Source: Parabacteroides sp900760525 (GTDB taxonomy: Bacteria; Bacteroidota; Bacteroidia; Bacteroidales; Tannerellaceae). From it: a DNA stretch of 64,000 nt. Location: positions 1,364,001 to 1,428,000 of the forward strand of contig NZ_CP187555.1 of NCBI RefSeq assembly GCF_049860805.1, in the 5' to 3' direction. The position numbers and the translations under genes were made by a program. Below the pieces are notes generated by a model. The model did not search any database, had not been told where the DNA came from, and saw only the letters and a list, made by a program, of their open reading frames with translations. Below, one piece after another: positions 42,923 to 51,945 of this stretch (the first letter of the stretch is position 1; the number at the start of each line of letters is the position of its first letter).

Positions 42923-45082
42923 ATGAAGATCAGACACCTTTTTTTGCTATGTCTAATAGCAATATCAGCGACGCTGAGTGCAAATGGAAAAACTGTAATT
43001 CCAATTACGACCGATAACATTAGCCTTATTTATAAGGTTGATGATAAAAATGGTCGCCTTTATCAATCTTATCTGGGTCAAAAACTGTCATTTGATTCGG
43101 ATATCGCACAATTACCTCTCGGAAACGAAGCTTATCTGACGCATGGCTTGGAAGATTATTTCGAGCCGGCCATCCGTGTTTTGCATAACGACGGCAACCC
43201 GTCCCTGCTCCTTAAATATGTTTCCCATGAAAGCAAACAGCTTCAGCCGGGAGTAAACGAGACGGTAATTCTTTTGAAAGATGATAAATATCCGGTCGAA
43301 GTGAAGTTGCATTTCATCGCTTATCCAAAAGAAAACATCATCAAGGAGTATGCCGAGATTTCACATCAGGAGAAAAAGCCTGTAACCCTTTATAATTACG
43401 CTTCCTCTTTGCTGCATCTGAACGGCAGCAAGTATTTCCTGACCGAATTTGCAGGGGATTGGGCACATGAAGCCAATATGAAGGAAACCGAACTGGCTTT
43501 TGGTAAAAAGATGTTGGATACCAAGTTAGGAAGCCGTGCAAATATGTTTTGCTCCCCGTTCTTTTTGCTTGCCTTAGACAAAAAAGCGGAAGAAAATGCA
43601 GGTAATGTGTTATTCGGAACTATCGGATGGACAGGCAATTACCGTTTTACATTCGAAGTAGACAACGAAAATGGCCTGCGTATTCTTTCCGGCATAAACC
43701 CGTATGCATCGGAATACTCGCTGAAGCCGAACGAGGTATTCCGCACACCGGAATTCATTTTTACCTACAGTGCAGAGGGCAAAGGCAAAGCCAGCCGCGA
43801 TTTCCAACGTTGGGCGCGCAAATATCAGTTGAAAGACGGCGAGAAATCCCGTATGACATTGCTGAACAACTGGGAAGCGACCTATTTTGACTTTAATGAA
43901 GACAAGCTCGTGAATATCATGGATGAAGCCGTTACACTGGGAGTCGATATGTTCCTGCTCGACGACGGTTGGTTTGCCAACAAATATCCCCGCAGCAGCG
44001 ACCATCAAGGCCTGGGAGATTGGGAAGAGACTGCAACCAAACTGCCTAACGGTATCGGAAAGTTGGTGAAAGAAGCAACGGATAAAGGCATTAAATTCGG
44101 TTTGTGGATCGAACCGGAAATGGTTAATCCCAAAAGCGAATTGTATGAAAAGCATAAGGATTGGGTGATTCATCTACCTAATCGTGACGAGTATTACTTT
44201 AGAAATCAGATGGTTTTGGATCTAAGTAATCCGAAAGTGCAGGATTATGTATATGGTGTTGTCGATAATTTGATGACGAAATATCCGGGTATCGCCTATT
44301 TCAAATGGGATTGCAACAGCCCGATTACGAATATCTATTCACCGTATCTGAAAGATCAGCAGTCTCATTTATACATCGAACATGTACGCGGTTTGTATAA
44401 TGTTTTGGAACGGATCAAACAGAAGTATCCGAATCTGCCGATGATGTTATGTTCCGGTGGCGGTGGCCGTTGTGACTATGAAGCATTGAAATACTTCACG
44501 GAATTCTGGCCGAGCGATAATACGGATGCTGTGGAACGTATCTTCATCCAGTGGGGATATTCGCACTTCTTCCCGGCCAAGAGTATGGCTGCCCATGTAA
44601 CAAGTTGGGGAAAACAGCCGGTCAAGTTCCGTACAGACGTTGCCAGTATGTGCAAGTTAGGTTTCGATATCCGTGTTCACGAAATGAACGCTGCAGACCA
44701 GCAATATTGCAAGGAGGCAGTAGCTAACTTCAAACGCTTGAACAATGTTATTCTGGATGGCGACCAGTATCGATTGCAATCACCTTATGATGGCCAGCAT
44801 GCTGCCGTTATGTATGCCAACGGGAATGCAGACAAGGCCGTCCTGTTTGCATTCGATATCCATCCGAGATATGCAGAAGCGATGCAACCCCTTCGTCTAC
44901 AGGGATTGAAGAAAGATGCCCGTTACGAACTGAAAGAAATCAACCTGGTTCCGGGAACGCAATCCCGTTTAGCCTGCAACGGTAAAACGCTCTCAGGGGA
45001 ATTCCTGATGAATGTCGGTATTCCTGTATTCTCGAGTCGGCCGACAAATAGCCACGTGATTGAAATAACTGAGGTCAAGTAA
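42923..45082 (+). CDS. GH36 alpha-galactosidase, exported
   Basis: Encodes 719 residues. A signal peptide (MKIRHLFLLCLIAISATLSANG) is cleaved near residue 20. A beta-sandwich N-terminal domain precedes the (beta/alpha)8 barrel, with DDGWFA (about 343), the catalytic nucleophile Asp in YFKWDCN (about 461) and the acid/base Asp in FWPSDNTD (about 530). CSGGGGRCDYEAL lies between. These are clan GH-D, family GH36 hallmarks; the enzyme removes alpha-1,6-galactose, probably in the periplasm. The TATCTTTG box at 42854-42861 fits its promoter. No SusC/D pair is adjacent. Confidence 0.93.
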   Translation: MKIRHLFLLCLIAISATLSANGKTVIPITTDNISLIYKVDDKNGRLYQSYLGQKLSFDSDIAQLPLGNEAYLTHGLEDYFEPAIRVLHNDGNPSLLLKYVSHESKQLQPGVNETVILLKDDKYPVEVKLHFIAYPKENIIKEYAEISHQEKKPVTLYNYASSLLHLNGSKYFLTEFAGDWAHEANMKETELAFGKKMLDTKLGSRANMFCSPFFLLALDKKAEENAGNVLFGTIGWTGNYRFTFEVDNENGLRILSGINPYASEYSLKPNEVFRTPEFIFTYSAEGKGKASRDFQRWARKYQLKDGEKSRMTLLNNWEATYFDFNEDKLVNIMDEAVTLGVDMFLLDDGWFANKYPRSSDHQGLGDWEETATKLPNGIGKLVKEATDKGIKFGLWIEPEMVNPKSELYEKHKDWVIHLPNRDEYYFRNQMVLDLSNPKVQDYVYGVVDNLMTKYPGIAYFKWDCNSPITNIYSPYLKDQQSHLYIEHVRGLYNVLERIKQKYPNLPMMLCSGGGGRCDYEALKYFTEFWPSDNTDAVERIFIQWGYSHFFPAKSMAAHVTSWGKQPVKFRTDVASMCKLGFDIRVHEMNAADQQYCKEAVANFKRLNNVILDGDQYRLQSPYDGQHAAVMYANGNADKAVLFAFDIHPRYAEAMQPLRLQGLKKDARYELKEINLVPGTQSRLACNGKTLSGEFLMNVGIPVFSSRPTNSHVIEITEVK

Positions 45083-45123
45083 TCAACAAATATTTGTATT
45101 TGCGTGTTACTAAAGCAACAAGT

Positions 45124-45828
45124 ATGTTTGAACAGATAAACGACATATTACAAAATACAGCTATTACTCCCTATACGGCAGCCGTAAAACTGTTGATCAG
45201 TTTCTTTCTGGGAGCTGTCATCGGGATAGAACGCCAGTTCAGAAGACGGGAGGCGGGAATGCGTACTTTCACATTGATTTGTATGGGTTCGACTGCAGCC
45301 ATGCTGGTCTCGATCTGGATTCCGCAATGCTATCCTAATTTCCTGAACGGCGATCCGGGACGTATTGCGGCACAAGTACTTTCCGGGATCGGTTTCCTCG
45401 GAGCGGGAGCGATTATTCAGAGTCACGGGAGTGTACATGGACTGACGACAGCGGCTTGTATTTGGGTAATGGCAGTAATAGGTTTGGCAGTGGGAGCCGG
45501 AATGTATATTCCGGCTGCTATTGCAACTGTTATAACACTTTTTATTTTGGTCAGCCTGGAACGTTTGGAGAGAAGGATGTTCCTGAACGGTGTCAATAAG
45601 ATTTTGACGATTACTTGCTCTACAGCTACACCCGACTTAAAGGCTGTCCGTAAAATATTGGAGGATAAAGGCGTTTTTATCGTCAGTGTTTCTTTCGAAA
45701 CATTCTATAAAGAGGATAGATCCGTTATCACCTACAAGGTGAATGTCAAGGCTATTTCCTCTTATATGAACTTATTTAACGATATACGGAGTTTAGGAAT
45801 TGTCACACAAATCAGATTGATGGCATAA
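45124..45828 (+). CDS. MgtC/SapB family membrane protein
   Basis: The ATG at 45124 is chosen over a TTG at 45094. About 234 residues. Four to five membrane helices lie in the N-terminal ~150 residues, with the family signature FFLGAVIGIERQFRRREAGM (about 24-43) and GIGFLGAGAIIQ (about 80-91). A C-terminal cytosolic ACT-like domain follows. MgtC proteins in pathogens act on Mg2+ limitation and inhibit the F-ATPase; in commensals the role is unclear. It is 41 bases after the alpha-galactosidase stop. Confidence 0.88.
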   Translation: MFEQINDILQNTAITPYTAAVKLLISFFLGAVIGIERQFRRREAGMRTFTLICMGSTAAMLVSIWIPQCYPNFLNGDPGRIAAQVLSGIGFLGAGAIIQSHGSVHGLTTAACIWVMAVIGLAVGAGMYIPAAIATVITLFILVSLERLERRMFLNGVNKILTITCSTATPDLKAVRKILEDKGVFIVSVSFETFYKEDRSVITYKVNVKAISSYMNLFNDIRSLGIVTQIRLMA

Positions 45829-45832
45829 GCCA

Positions 45833-46306
45833 TCAATCCAATTCTCCTTTCAGCATTTTCCCTGCAATGCGGGCCGAATCTTCCACGAATCTTCCACAGG
45901 GGCGTTTCTGGTAATATTCTTGTGTACGGGCAGCCGGTGCCGGTGATGTTGCTGCGGCATCTTCAGGAGGCAAGAGCCTGCGGCAGATAATCGTACCGTG
46001 CTTCTTCTTAAATATGTCAGCCATTTTCTGTACCATTGCATAGTTCTTCGTGCGAGCTTCCTGGTCGGTAATATCCAGAACCGGATATTTGAAACCAGCC
46101 AACATGGCCATTGCACTGACCGTTCCACAAATTTCACGCATACGGCCTACGCCTCCTCCAAAAGAGACAGACACATTCTTGGCCGTTTCCATGTCCAGCT
46201 CAAAAACATCCGAATAGGCCAGGAAGACGGATTGCGCACAGTTATAACCCGCTTCGAAATTCCGGACTGCACGATTTACACGTTCTTCAATATCAAAGTC
46301 TTTCAT
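45833..46306 (-). CDS. C_GCAxxG_C_C family redox protein
   Basis: The ATG at 46306 (MKDFDIEERVNRAVRNF) is chosen because an upstream ATG would overlap the next gene. About 157 residues. The signature is AGYNCAQSVFLAYSDVF (about 21-37), then a Cys in MREICGTVSAMAMLAG (about 58-73), then CRRLLPPE and a late Cys in RPCGRF. Proteins of this family have conserved Cys residues that may bind an Fe-S cluster or heme (split-Soret type). Function is not established. It is convergent with mgtC, five bases away. Confidence 0.85.
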   Translation of the reverse strand: MKDFDIEERVNRAVRNFEAGYNCAQSVFLAYSDVFELDMETAKNVSVSFGGGVGRMREICGTVSAMAMLAGFKYPVLDITDQEARTKNYAMVQKMADIFKKKHGTIICRRLLPPEDAAATSPAPAARTQEYYQKRPCGRFVEDSARIAGKMLKGELD

Positions 46307-46322
46307 GATACAACTCACCTGG

Positions 46323-46625
46323 TTAGCATTCATAATCTACACAGGCTCTATCTGCCTTAACGGGGCCGATGATACCTTTGGATATGGCAACATGTTCGGG
46401 ATGGTTGGCATAGGTGCTGACATCCTCGAGCGTATCCAGTTCTGTTGTCAGGATTATATCCCATGTCTCTGCCGGATTCACGTTAAAGTCTACTCGGATC
46501 ATGCGCAATACGTCGATTTTGTCGATCAATGCTTCCAATCCTCTTTTGATTTCCTGCATTTTAGCTTGTTTGTCAGCCGGAGTTGCAAACTCCTTCAATT
46601 TGAACATTACGATGTGTCTGATCAT
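46323..46625 (-). CDS. Dabb (stress-responsive alpha/beta barrel) protein
   Basis: Encodes 100 residues starting MIRHIVMFKLKEFATPADKQ, with the conserved HIVMFKLK strand, a central DKIDVLRMIRVDFNVNP and a C-terminal YANHPEHVAISKGIIGPVKADRACVDYEC. This matches Dabb-domain dimers (ferredoxin-like fold) with unknown enzymatic role. It lies between serB and the C_GCAxxG_C_C gene, 16-21 base gaps on both sides, so three genes may form one unit. Cytoplasmic. Confidence 0.85.
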   Translation of the reverse strand: MIRHIVMFKLKEFATPADKQAKMQEIKRGLEALIDKIDVLRMIRVDFNVNPAETWDIILTTELDTLEDVSTYANHPEHVAISKGIIGPVKADRACVDYEC

Positions 46626-46646
46626 ATTTCTCTTATTATTTAATTG

Positions 46647-47873
46647 TTACATTCTTTCATCCAGATAAGAATCTTTATAGCCTAAGAAGTACAGGATGCC
46701 GTCCAGCCCGATCGTTGAAATGGACTGTTTGGCTGTGGCCTTTACTTTCGGTTTGGCATGGAAAGCGATCCCAAGACCGGCAATACTGATCATAGGCAAG
46801 TCATTGGCGCCGTCTCCTACGGCAACCGTCTGGCGGATATCAACGTTCTCGACTTGTGCAATAAGGCGGAGCAGTTCCGCTTTGCGTTTTCCGTCCACAA
46901 TATCGCCCACATAGCGCCCGGTCAGCTTCCCGTTCTCCACTTCAAGCTCGTTGGCATAGACATAGTCGATGTTGTATTTCTGTTTCAGATAGTTGCCAAA
47001 ATAGGTAAATCCTCCGGAAAGGATCGCAATCTTGAAACCTACTTTTTTCAAGATACGCATCAGGCGGTCCACCCCTTCGGTAATCGGCAGGTTCTCGGCA
47101 ATCTCCTGCATGACGGAAACATCCAGTCCCTTCAATAAAGCGCAACGCTGGCGGAAACTTTCGCAGAAGTCTATTTCCCCCCGCATGGCCGATTCGGTAA
47201 TGGCTTTCACCTGGTCGCCGACACCGGCCCGCATGGCCAGTTCGTCGATCACTTCCGTTTCGATCAGCGTCGAATCCATATCGAAACAGATCAGCCGGCG
47301 CATACGGCGATACATGCTCTCTTCCTGAAAAGAGATATCCATTTCCTGCTCGGCGGAGAGCTTCATAAAGTCAGCCTTCATCTGTTCCTTGTCCCTGGGA
47401 GTTCCGCGCACGGAGAATTCCACGCTTGCTTTCGGCGTACGGGCATTCTCGTCTAACGGAATACGTCCGGTCAGGCGCTTGATGTCGTCGATGTTCATAT
47501 CCTGGTCGGCAACGATGCGTGTAACGCCTGCAATTTGCCGGGCCGTCAATTTACGTCCGAGGATCGTTATGATATACCGGTTCTTGCCCTGCATGGAAAC
47601 CCATTGGTTATAAGCCTCTTCGGTGATCGGATTGAAACGGATGTTCACATCCAGCTCGTAGCTTTTGAAGAGCAACTCTTTCAAAATATCTCCTGAGTTT
47701 CCTTCGCTGCTCTGGAATAAGATTCCTAAAGATAGATTGTTATGGATGTCGGCTTGACCGATGTCTAAAATAACAGCATTATTCTTGGCCAGTATCTCGG
47801 TAAGGGCAGCGGTCACTCCCGGACGATCCGTACCATTTATGTTTATCAGTATTATTTCGTCTTTTTGTTCCAT
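46647..47873 (-). CDS. serB: Phosphoserine phosphatase
   Basis: The ATG at 47873 (MEQKDEIILININGTDRPGV) is chosen; the frame is open 20 codons further. About 408 residues. Two ACT domains (about 5-80 and 90-165) precede a HAD phosphatase: nucleophile Asp in CFDMDSTLIETEVIDELA (about 198-215), LSGGFTYFG (about 290) and GDGANDLPMI (about 353). It makes L-serine from O-phosphoserine, the last step of serine biosynthesis. The ACT domains suggest feedback control. Cytoplasmic. Confidence 0.95.
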   Translation of the reverse strand: MEQKDEIILININGTDRPGVTAALTEILAKNNAVILDIGQADIHNNLSLGILFQSSEGNSGDILKELLFKSYELDVNIRFNPITEEAYNQWVSMQGKNRYIITILGRKLTARQIAGVTRIVADQDMNIDDIKRLTGRIPLDENARTPKASVEFSVRGTPRDKEQMKADFMKLSAEQEMDISFQEESMYRRMRRLICFDMDSTLIETEVIDELAMRAGVGDQVKAITESAMRGEIDFCESFRQRCALLKGLDVSVMQEIAENLPITEGVDRLMRILKKVGFKIAILSGGFTYFGNYLKQKYNIDYVYANELEVENGKLTGRYVGDIVDGKRKAELLRLIAQVENVDIRQTVAVGDGANDLPMISIAGLGIAFHAKPKVKATAKQSISTIGLDGILYFLGYKDSYLDERM

Positions 47874-47976
47874 ACTATTATAATTGTATGGCGAAGAAAC
47901 GAATAATTCTTTTAAGTAAAAAGTGTTTTCCAAAAATAATGCTTTTTCTTGAATTTCAAACTCGCGATGATTCTGA

Positions 47977-48171
47977 TCAGAGATATGGGATAATCGTTAT
48001 ATAAATACCTGTTATGATGGCCGAAGTGATTACACCGGAGATGTTTGCACCCAAGGCATCTCCTAAAATGAAAGATTCGGGATTTTCGGATCGAGCAATA
48101 ACTTGGCATCGCAGAGGACTCCCAACTTCCGGGGCTGGATAAAAGTTGTAAAAAACCAGATAAAAACACAA
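47977..48171 (-). pseudogene. Possible remnant of a membrane-protein gene 3' end
   Basis: The frame encodes SFILGDALGANISGVITSAIIT and IPYL at its C-terminus, a hydrophobic, Gly-rich transmembrane-like end. The upstream part is unlike a normal start, and the serB/pepP intergenic region is otherwise too short for a full transporter. It may be the tail of a deleted permease gene. The right end overlaps the pepP terminator stem. The parent family was not identified. Confidence 0.3.
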
Positions 48172-48213
48172 GAGTGCGTCCCGTAGATACGAACGGTTGA
48201 CGCACTCTCGTGT
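48166..48213 (-). terminator. Terminator of aminopeptidase P gene
   Basis: ACACGAGAGTGCGTC pairs with GACGCACTCTTGTGT on the minus strand (one G-T) around an 18-base loop. A T-run follows. It is nine bases past the pepP stop. Confidence 0.8.
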
Positions 48214-48222
48214 CTATCTTGC

Positions 48223-49599
48223 TTATTTCCTTATCGCTTCCACTTCTTCAGCACGAACGGGGATCTTTTTACCTAACAGGCGGGCGCCGTTTTCGGTGAT
48301 CAGATAATCCTCTTCGTTGCGAATACCGCTGAAATCTTTGTATGTGAACAGCTTGTCGTAATTGATAAATTCGGTGAACTTGTTCTGGCTTCTCCAGAGA
48401 TCCATCAGTTCGGGGATAAAGTAAACGCCCGGCTCGATAGTCAGGACAAAGCCCGGTTCCAACTTACGTCCGAGGCGGAGAGACTTACGTCCGAACTCCG
48501 TGCTCTTCGGCTGGCCGTCATATCCGACGTAGACTTCGCCTAAGTTTTCCATATCATGAACGTCCAGTCCCATCATGTGTCCCAGGCCGCAAGGCATGAA
48601 CATGGCATGAGCACCGGCTTTGACTGCTTCCATCGGATCACCTTTCACGAAGCCTAATTCTTTCAGACCTTCCATGATCACCTTGCAGGACAATTCGTAT
48701 ACATCGACAAAAGGAATGCCCGGCCGCAAAGCCGCAACAGCCGCTTCGTGGGCAGCCACCTGGATATCATAGATTTCACGTTGGCGAGTGGTGAATTTGG
48801 CATCGGCAGGAATCGTGGACGACATATCGCCGGCATATCCCATCTCTGTCTCGGCACCGGCATCGAGCAGCAGCATATCGCCGCTCTTGATCAAATTGCT
48901 GTGGTCATGGTTGTGCAGCGTCTGCCCGTTGATCGTCGCGATGATCGGGAAGGAGAGTTCGTAGTTCTTTGAAAAAGCAGCTTCGGCAACGGCAGCTGCC
49001 ACTTCACTTTCGCGGATACCCGGACGGACGGTGCGCATGGCAGCCAGGTGCATGTCGGCTGTCACGATACAGGCTTTCTCTATTTCGGCAATTTCTTCTT
49101 CGCTCTTATAGTTACGCTGGTTGACTACGCCCATAATGAAAGGAACGGACGGTTTCTCGGCTCCCGGAATGATACCCAACCACTGGAACAGCTTGATCTG
49201 ATGTTCGGCGCGGTAAGTCGGCAGGTAATGGATCGGCTGGCCTTTCTGCTGCGCGTTCTTCAGATATGTTTCGATTTCCTTGAACGGACGGACTTCGGTG
49301 ATACCGGCAGCTTCGCTCTTTTCCTTCAGCGTCGGCTGTGTTCCCATCCAGACAATTGCGTCGATTGTCAATTCGTCGCCAAAAATGATCTCACGGTCGT
49401 TATCTATGTCGATGATGGCGGACAATCCGGCGTAGGGAAGCCCGAAGAAATACAGGAAAGTGGAGTCCTGGCGGAAATGGTATGTGTTATCGGCATAGTT
49501 CATGCCGGACTCATCGTTACCCAGAAATAACAGCAGGCCGGAACCTATCGTCTGTTTTAATTTAGCCCTGCGGGCGATATAAGTTTCTTTTGCGAACAT
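48223..49599 (-). CDS. pepP: Xaa-Pro aminopeptidase (M24B)
   Basis: Encodes 458 residues, usual for aminopeptidase P. N-terminal creatinase-like domain (about 1-170), then the pita-bread catalytic domain with metal ligands in LLLDAGAETEMGYAGDMSST (about 245-264), GLGHMMGLDVHD (about 353), and EPGVYF (about 394). It cleaves N-terminal residues before proline using two Mn2+ ions. No signal peptide, so cytoplasmic. Monocistronic with its own terminator. Confidence 0.93.
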   Translation of the reverse strand: MFAKETYIARRAKLKQTIGSGLLLFLGNDESGMNYADNTYHFRQDSTFLYFFGLPYAGLSAIIDIDNDREIIFGDELTIDAIVWMGTQPTLKEKSEAAGITEVRPFKEIETYLKNAQQKGQPIHYLPTYRAEHQIKLFQWLGIIPGAEKPSVPFIMGVVNQRNYKSEEEIAEIEKACIVTADMHLAAMRTVRPGIRESEVAAAVAEAAFSKNYELSFPIIATINGQTLHNHDHSNLIKSGDMLLLDAGAETEMGYAGDMSSTIPADAKFTTRQREIYDIQVAAHEAAVAALRPGIPFVDVYELSCKVIMEGLKELGFVKGDPMEAVKAGAHAMFMPCGLGHMMGLDVHDMENLGEVYVGYDGQPKSTEFGRKSLRLGRKLEPGFVLTIEPGVYFIPELMDLWRSQNKFTEFINYDKLFTYKDFSGIRNEEDYLITENGARLLGKKIPVRAEEVEAIRK

Positions 49600-49775
49600 G
49601 ATATTATAAATTTAATTTAATGCTACCAAAGATAGGAATAAATTGCAATCCTAACCTATTCGTACCCCATTATTTTTATCGCTACTCTGTATCTTTTGTC
49701 AACCTTTAGAAAGTTTTACCGATTTCCCCTAAGGCAACCGCATCAAAAAACTCATTTCTTGGCAAAGGTAAATCC
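49600..49775. other. Gene-free stretch upstream of pepP
   Basis: Contains the pepP promoter region; TTTTGTCAACC and TAnnTTTG-like motifs are present on the plus strand but no clear site was seen for the minus strand. No gene or repeat other than the dispersed element that begins near 49776. Confidence 0.35.
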
Positions 49776-50035
49776 GTCTTTTTGATTGTTAAATCGCACA
49801 ATAAGTTCCCTAAAAAGGAGGATATTCGTATTCATCTATTATCCAGCGTTTTGCATTGTTTCGAGTTTCTTAAAAAATATTACCCGCAAGTGTAATTTGA
49901 AATATATGGGGTAGAAAACCAAATTAGATGCACTACTGTTTCGATTCAGACCAACGAGTATTTTAGTGAATCATACAATAAGTAATAGATGACAATAAGA
50001 TTCGTTTTGAGGAAATAATGAGCCAATTGGATAAT
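49776..50035. repeat. Dispersed repeat, uninterrupted copy
   Basis: Matches 60020-60210 at roughly 80% identity over about 190 bases. A second match, about 75%, aligns the stretch after 49965 with about 61514-61560, on the far side of the IS110 element. This copy is therefore the uninterrupted version. Shared landmarks include ATATTCGTATTC, CGAGTTTCTTAAAAAATATT and GGGGTAGAAAACC. Nature unknown; it has no coding frame conserved between copies. Confidence 0.65.
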
Positions 50036-50215
50036 ATGCCAAGAAACGAACTGTATTTTGATGCGTTTGCCCTGGATTTACCCCTGTCGGCTTGCGGCGG
50101 GAACGAACCTGCCGATGTAAATATTTTATATGGCAGTATACATACTTTCACATCGACAGGTAAATGATTTATAAATGCAATGCGCTGACAGATAATTACT
50201 AATCTTTTTATTGCT

Positions 50216-51058
50216 TTATTTGATCGGATGAATCGGCGCCCCGTCCATATAGGTAAGGGCGGCGCCTATGGCCGTCCTGTATTCCGAATATTTGGGGATC
50301 AGGAAACGGACGCCATACATCTCTTCCAGCTTGGGAAAAATCTCCTTGCATTGGGGCAGTTGCGTCAGATTGCCGATCAGGACGAAATCACGGATCGGGC
50401 TGTTGAGAGCCGACAGGATAGCGGCCTGGCCGATCGATTGCAAGACCATGTGGATAATTCCGGAAGCGATGTCTTCGGGAGAGGCGTTGCCGTCCGCCTT
50501 TCCGAAATTGGAGGCGGTGGCGTCCAGCGGAAGGTCGGGCAGGGGCTTGTTGCAGATGTCCTGTATCTGGAGGTCGATATTTGTCAAGGTCCCTTTCCGG
50601 GCCATTTCTGCGATCAGATGAATGTCCTGTGTTTTCAGGAGCAGGCGGGAGAGCCCCAGCAAGGTTCCGCCTCCGACGCCTATCCCGCCGATGTGCTGGA
50701 TCTGCTGTCCTTCCACCTTTACGAAAGAAGTTCCCGTCCCCATGCTTACGACAATCAGGTTTTCCAGCGAAGCGGCATATTTGGCTCCGAGGCCGTTGGC
50801 TAAGAATTCATCGGTCTTGGCTGTCGGCAAGCCGTATAGCGGTTGGTCGATGAAAGCGCTTCCCACTCCCGTCAGCATCACCATCTCGATCTCAGGCAAG
50901 GTGATCCCGTTGTCATAGATATACTTACCGAAAGCTCCGAAGAGCGAGGTGACCGGATCTGTCGCCTTGACGAACATCGGCGATTTGATGGCCTTGTTTT
51001 CTACTCCGATAATCTTGGTTGTGCTTCCACCGACGTCAATACCTATTACTACACCCAT
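50216..51058 (-). CDS. coaW: Type II pantothenate kinase
   Basis: The start at 51058 (MGVVIGIDVGGSTTKIIGVE) is chosen; an upstream ATG would add 15 residues without matches. About 280 residues. ASKHA-fold motifs: phosphate-1 IGIDVGGSTTK (about 5-15), VSMGTGTSFVKV (about 110-121) and HIGGIGVGGGTLLGLSRLL (about 127-145). This form matches the bacterial type II enzyme (CoaW). It phosphorylates pantothenate, the first step of CoA synthesis. Divergent from the hydrogenase-like operon with a 95-base gap. Confidence 0.9.
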   Translation of the reverse strand: MGVVIGIDVGGSTTKIIGVENKAIKSPMFVKATDPVTSLFGAFGKYIYDNGITLPEIEMVMLTGVGSAFIDQPLYGLPTAKTDEFLANGLGAKYAASLENLIVVSMGTGTSFVKVEGQQIQHIGGIGVGGGTLLGLSRLLLKTQDIHLIAEMARKGTLTNIDLQIQDICNKPLPDLPLDATASNFGKADGNASPEDIASGIIHMVLQSIGQAAILSALNSPIRDFVLIGNLTQLPQCKEIFPKLEEMYGVRFLIPKYSEYRTAIGAALTYMDGAPIHPIK

Positions 51059-51153
51059 ATTTTCATGATTTAGTTGTAACTTTCTGTATCTTTTCGCTTG
51101 CAAAGTTATAACTATTTCTTACATTGTCCCGGCAAATATAACCTTTATATAAT

Positions 51154-51498
51154 ATGAAGATACGGCAGATAACGGCACTTACCGGCGCGATAGTCATGTG
51201 CGGAAGCGGCCGGGAAGACCACGAAGTGCAATGTGCTTTCGCAAGCGACCTGATGAGCGACGTCCTGACACTGGATTGCAACGGTGTGCTGCTCGTCACG
51301 GGCTTGTGCAATATGCAGACGATCCGGACGGCAGAGATGGCGGATGTTTCTTGCATCCTGTTCGTGCGGGGCAAGAAAGCGACTCCCGATATGCTGCAAC
51401 TGGCAGCGGAAAACGATATGATCCTGATGGAAACGGATCACTCGATGTACCATACGGTCGGCGAACTCTATTGTAACGGTTTGCCGCCGATCTATTAA
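51154..51498 (+). CDS. DRTGG-domain protein, first of hydrogenase-like operon
   Basis: Encodes 114 residues: a DRTGG-type alpha/beta domain with CAFASDLMSDVLTLD near residues 28-42, LLVTGLCNMQTIRTAEMADV (about 46-65) and FVRGKKATPDMLQLAAENDM (about 70-89). DRTGG domains occur in phosphotransacetylase and in sensory hydrogenase operons and may bind a small molecule or dimerise. A related protein lies later in the operon (53309). The first of six closely spaced genes; no other motif. Cytoplasmic. Confidence 0.8.
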   Translation: MKIRQITALTGAIVMCGSGREDHEVQCAFASDLMSDVLTLDCNGVLLVTGLCNMQTIRTAEMADVSCILFVRGKKATPDMLQLAAENDMILMETDHSMYHTVGELYCNGLPPIY

Positions 51499-51517
51499 TC
51501 AAGAAGGAGGTGAAGAT

Positions 51518-51943
51518 ATGCAATTCAGATTTGAACTGGAAGGAGGCAACTTCTCAAAAGCCGGTTATGCTTCGAGCCAGATAAAGAAGGTCTTGAAGCA
51601 ACTGTCTGTCGATCCGCGCATCATCAAGCGGGTGGTCGTTGCCCTCTATGAAGCCGAGGTCAACGTCGTGGCTCATGCCTGGCGCGGGATGGTGTTGGCC
51701 GATATCGAAGCCGATAAGATCAGCCTCCTGTTGCAAGACGAAGGCCCCGGCATTCCCGATATCGGACAGGCGATGCAGGAAGGTTTTTCCACCGCCTCGG
51801 CTGCCGTCCGCGAGATGGGTTTCGGAGCAGGCATGGGGTTGCCCAATATGAAGAAGAATGTAGATGAATTAACGATCGAGAGCAAAGTAGGAAAAGGTAC
51901 GACCGTCCGTATGCTGACCTATTTCTCCGCAAACGACAGATAG
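51518..51943 (+). CDS. RsbW-like anti-sigma factor / HATPase
   Basis: Encodes 141 residues with GHKL ATPase motifs: YEAEVNVVAHAWRG (N box, about 47-60), DEGPGIPDI (G1, about 76-84) and GFGAGMGLPNMKKNVDEL (G2, about 103-120). It lacks the histidine of a classic kinase, so it resembles serine kinase anti-sigma factors (RsbW/SpoIIAB). Together with the HATPase at 54381 it suggests a phospho-switch that relays the hydrogenase signal. It starts 20 bases after the DRTGG gene, three bases before the next gene. Confidence 0.85.
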   Translation: MQFRFELEGGNFSKAGYASSQIKKVLKQLSVDPRIIKRVVVALYEAEVNVVAHAWRGMVLADIEADKISLLLQDEGPGIPDIGQAMQEGFSTASAAVREMGFGAGMGLPNMKKNVDELTIESKVGKGTTVRMLTYFSANDR

Positions 51944-51945
51944 CC

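Noticed and set aside
50018..50167. Plus-strand 49-codon frame in the uninterrupted dispersed repeat
   Set aside because: The other copy of the repeat breaks this frame early, and no family resemblance was seen.
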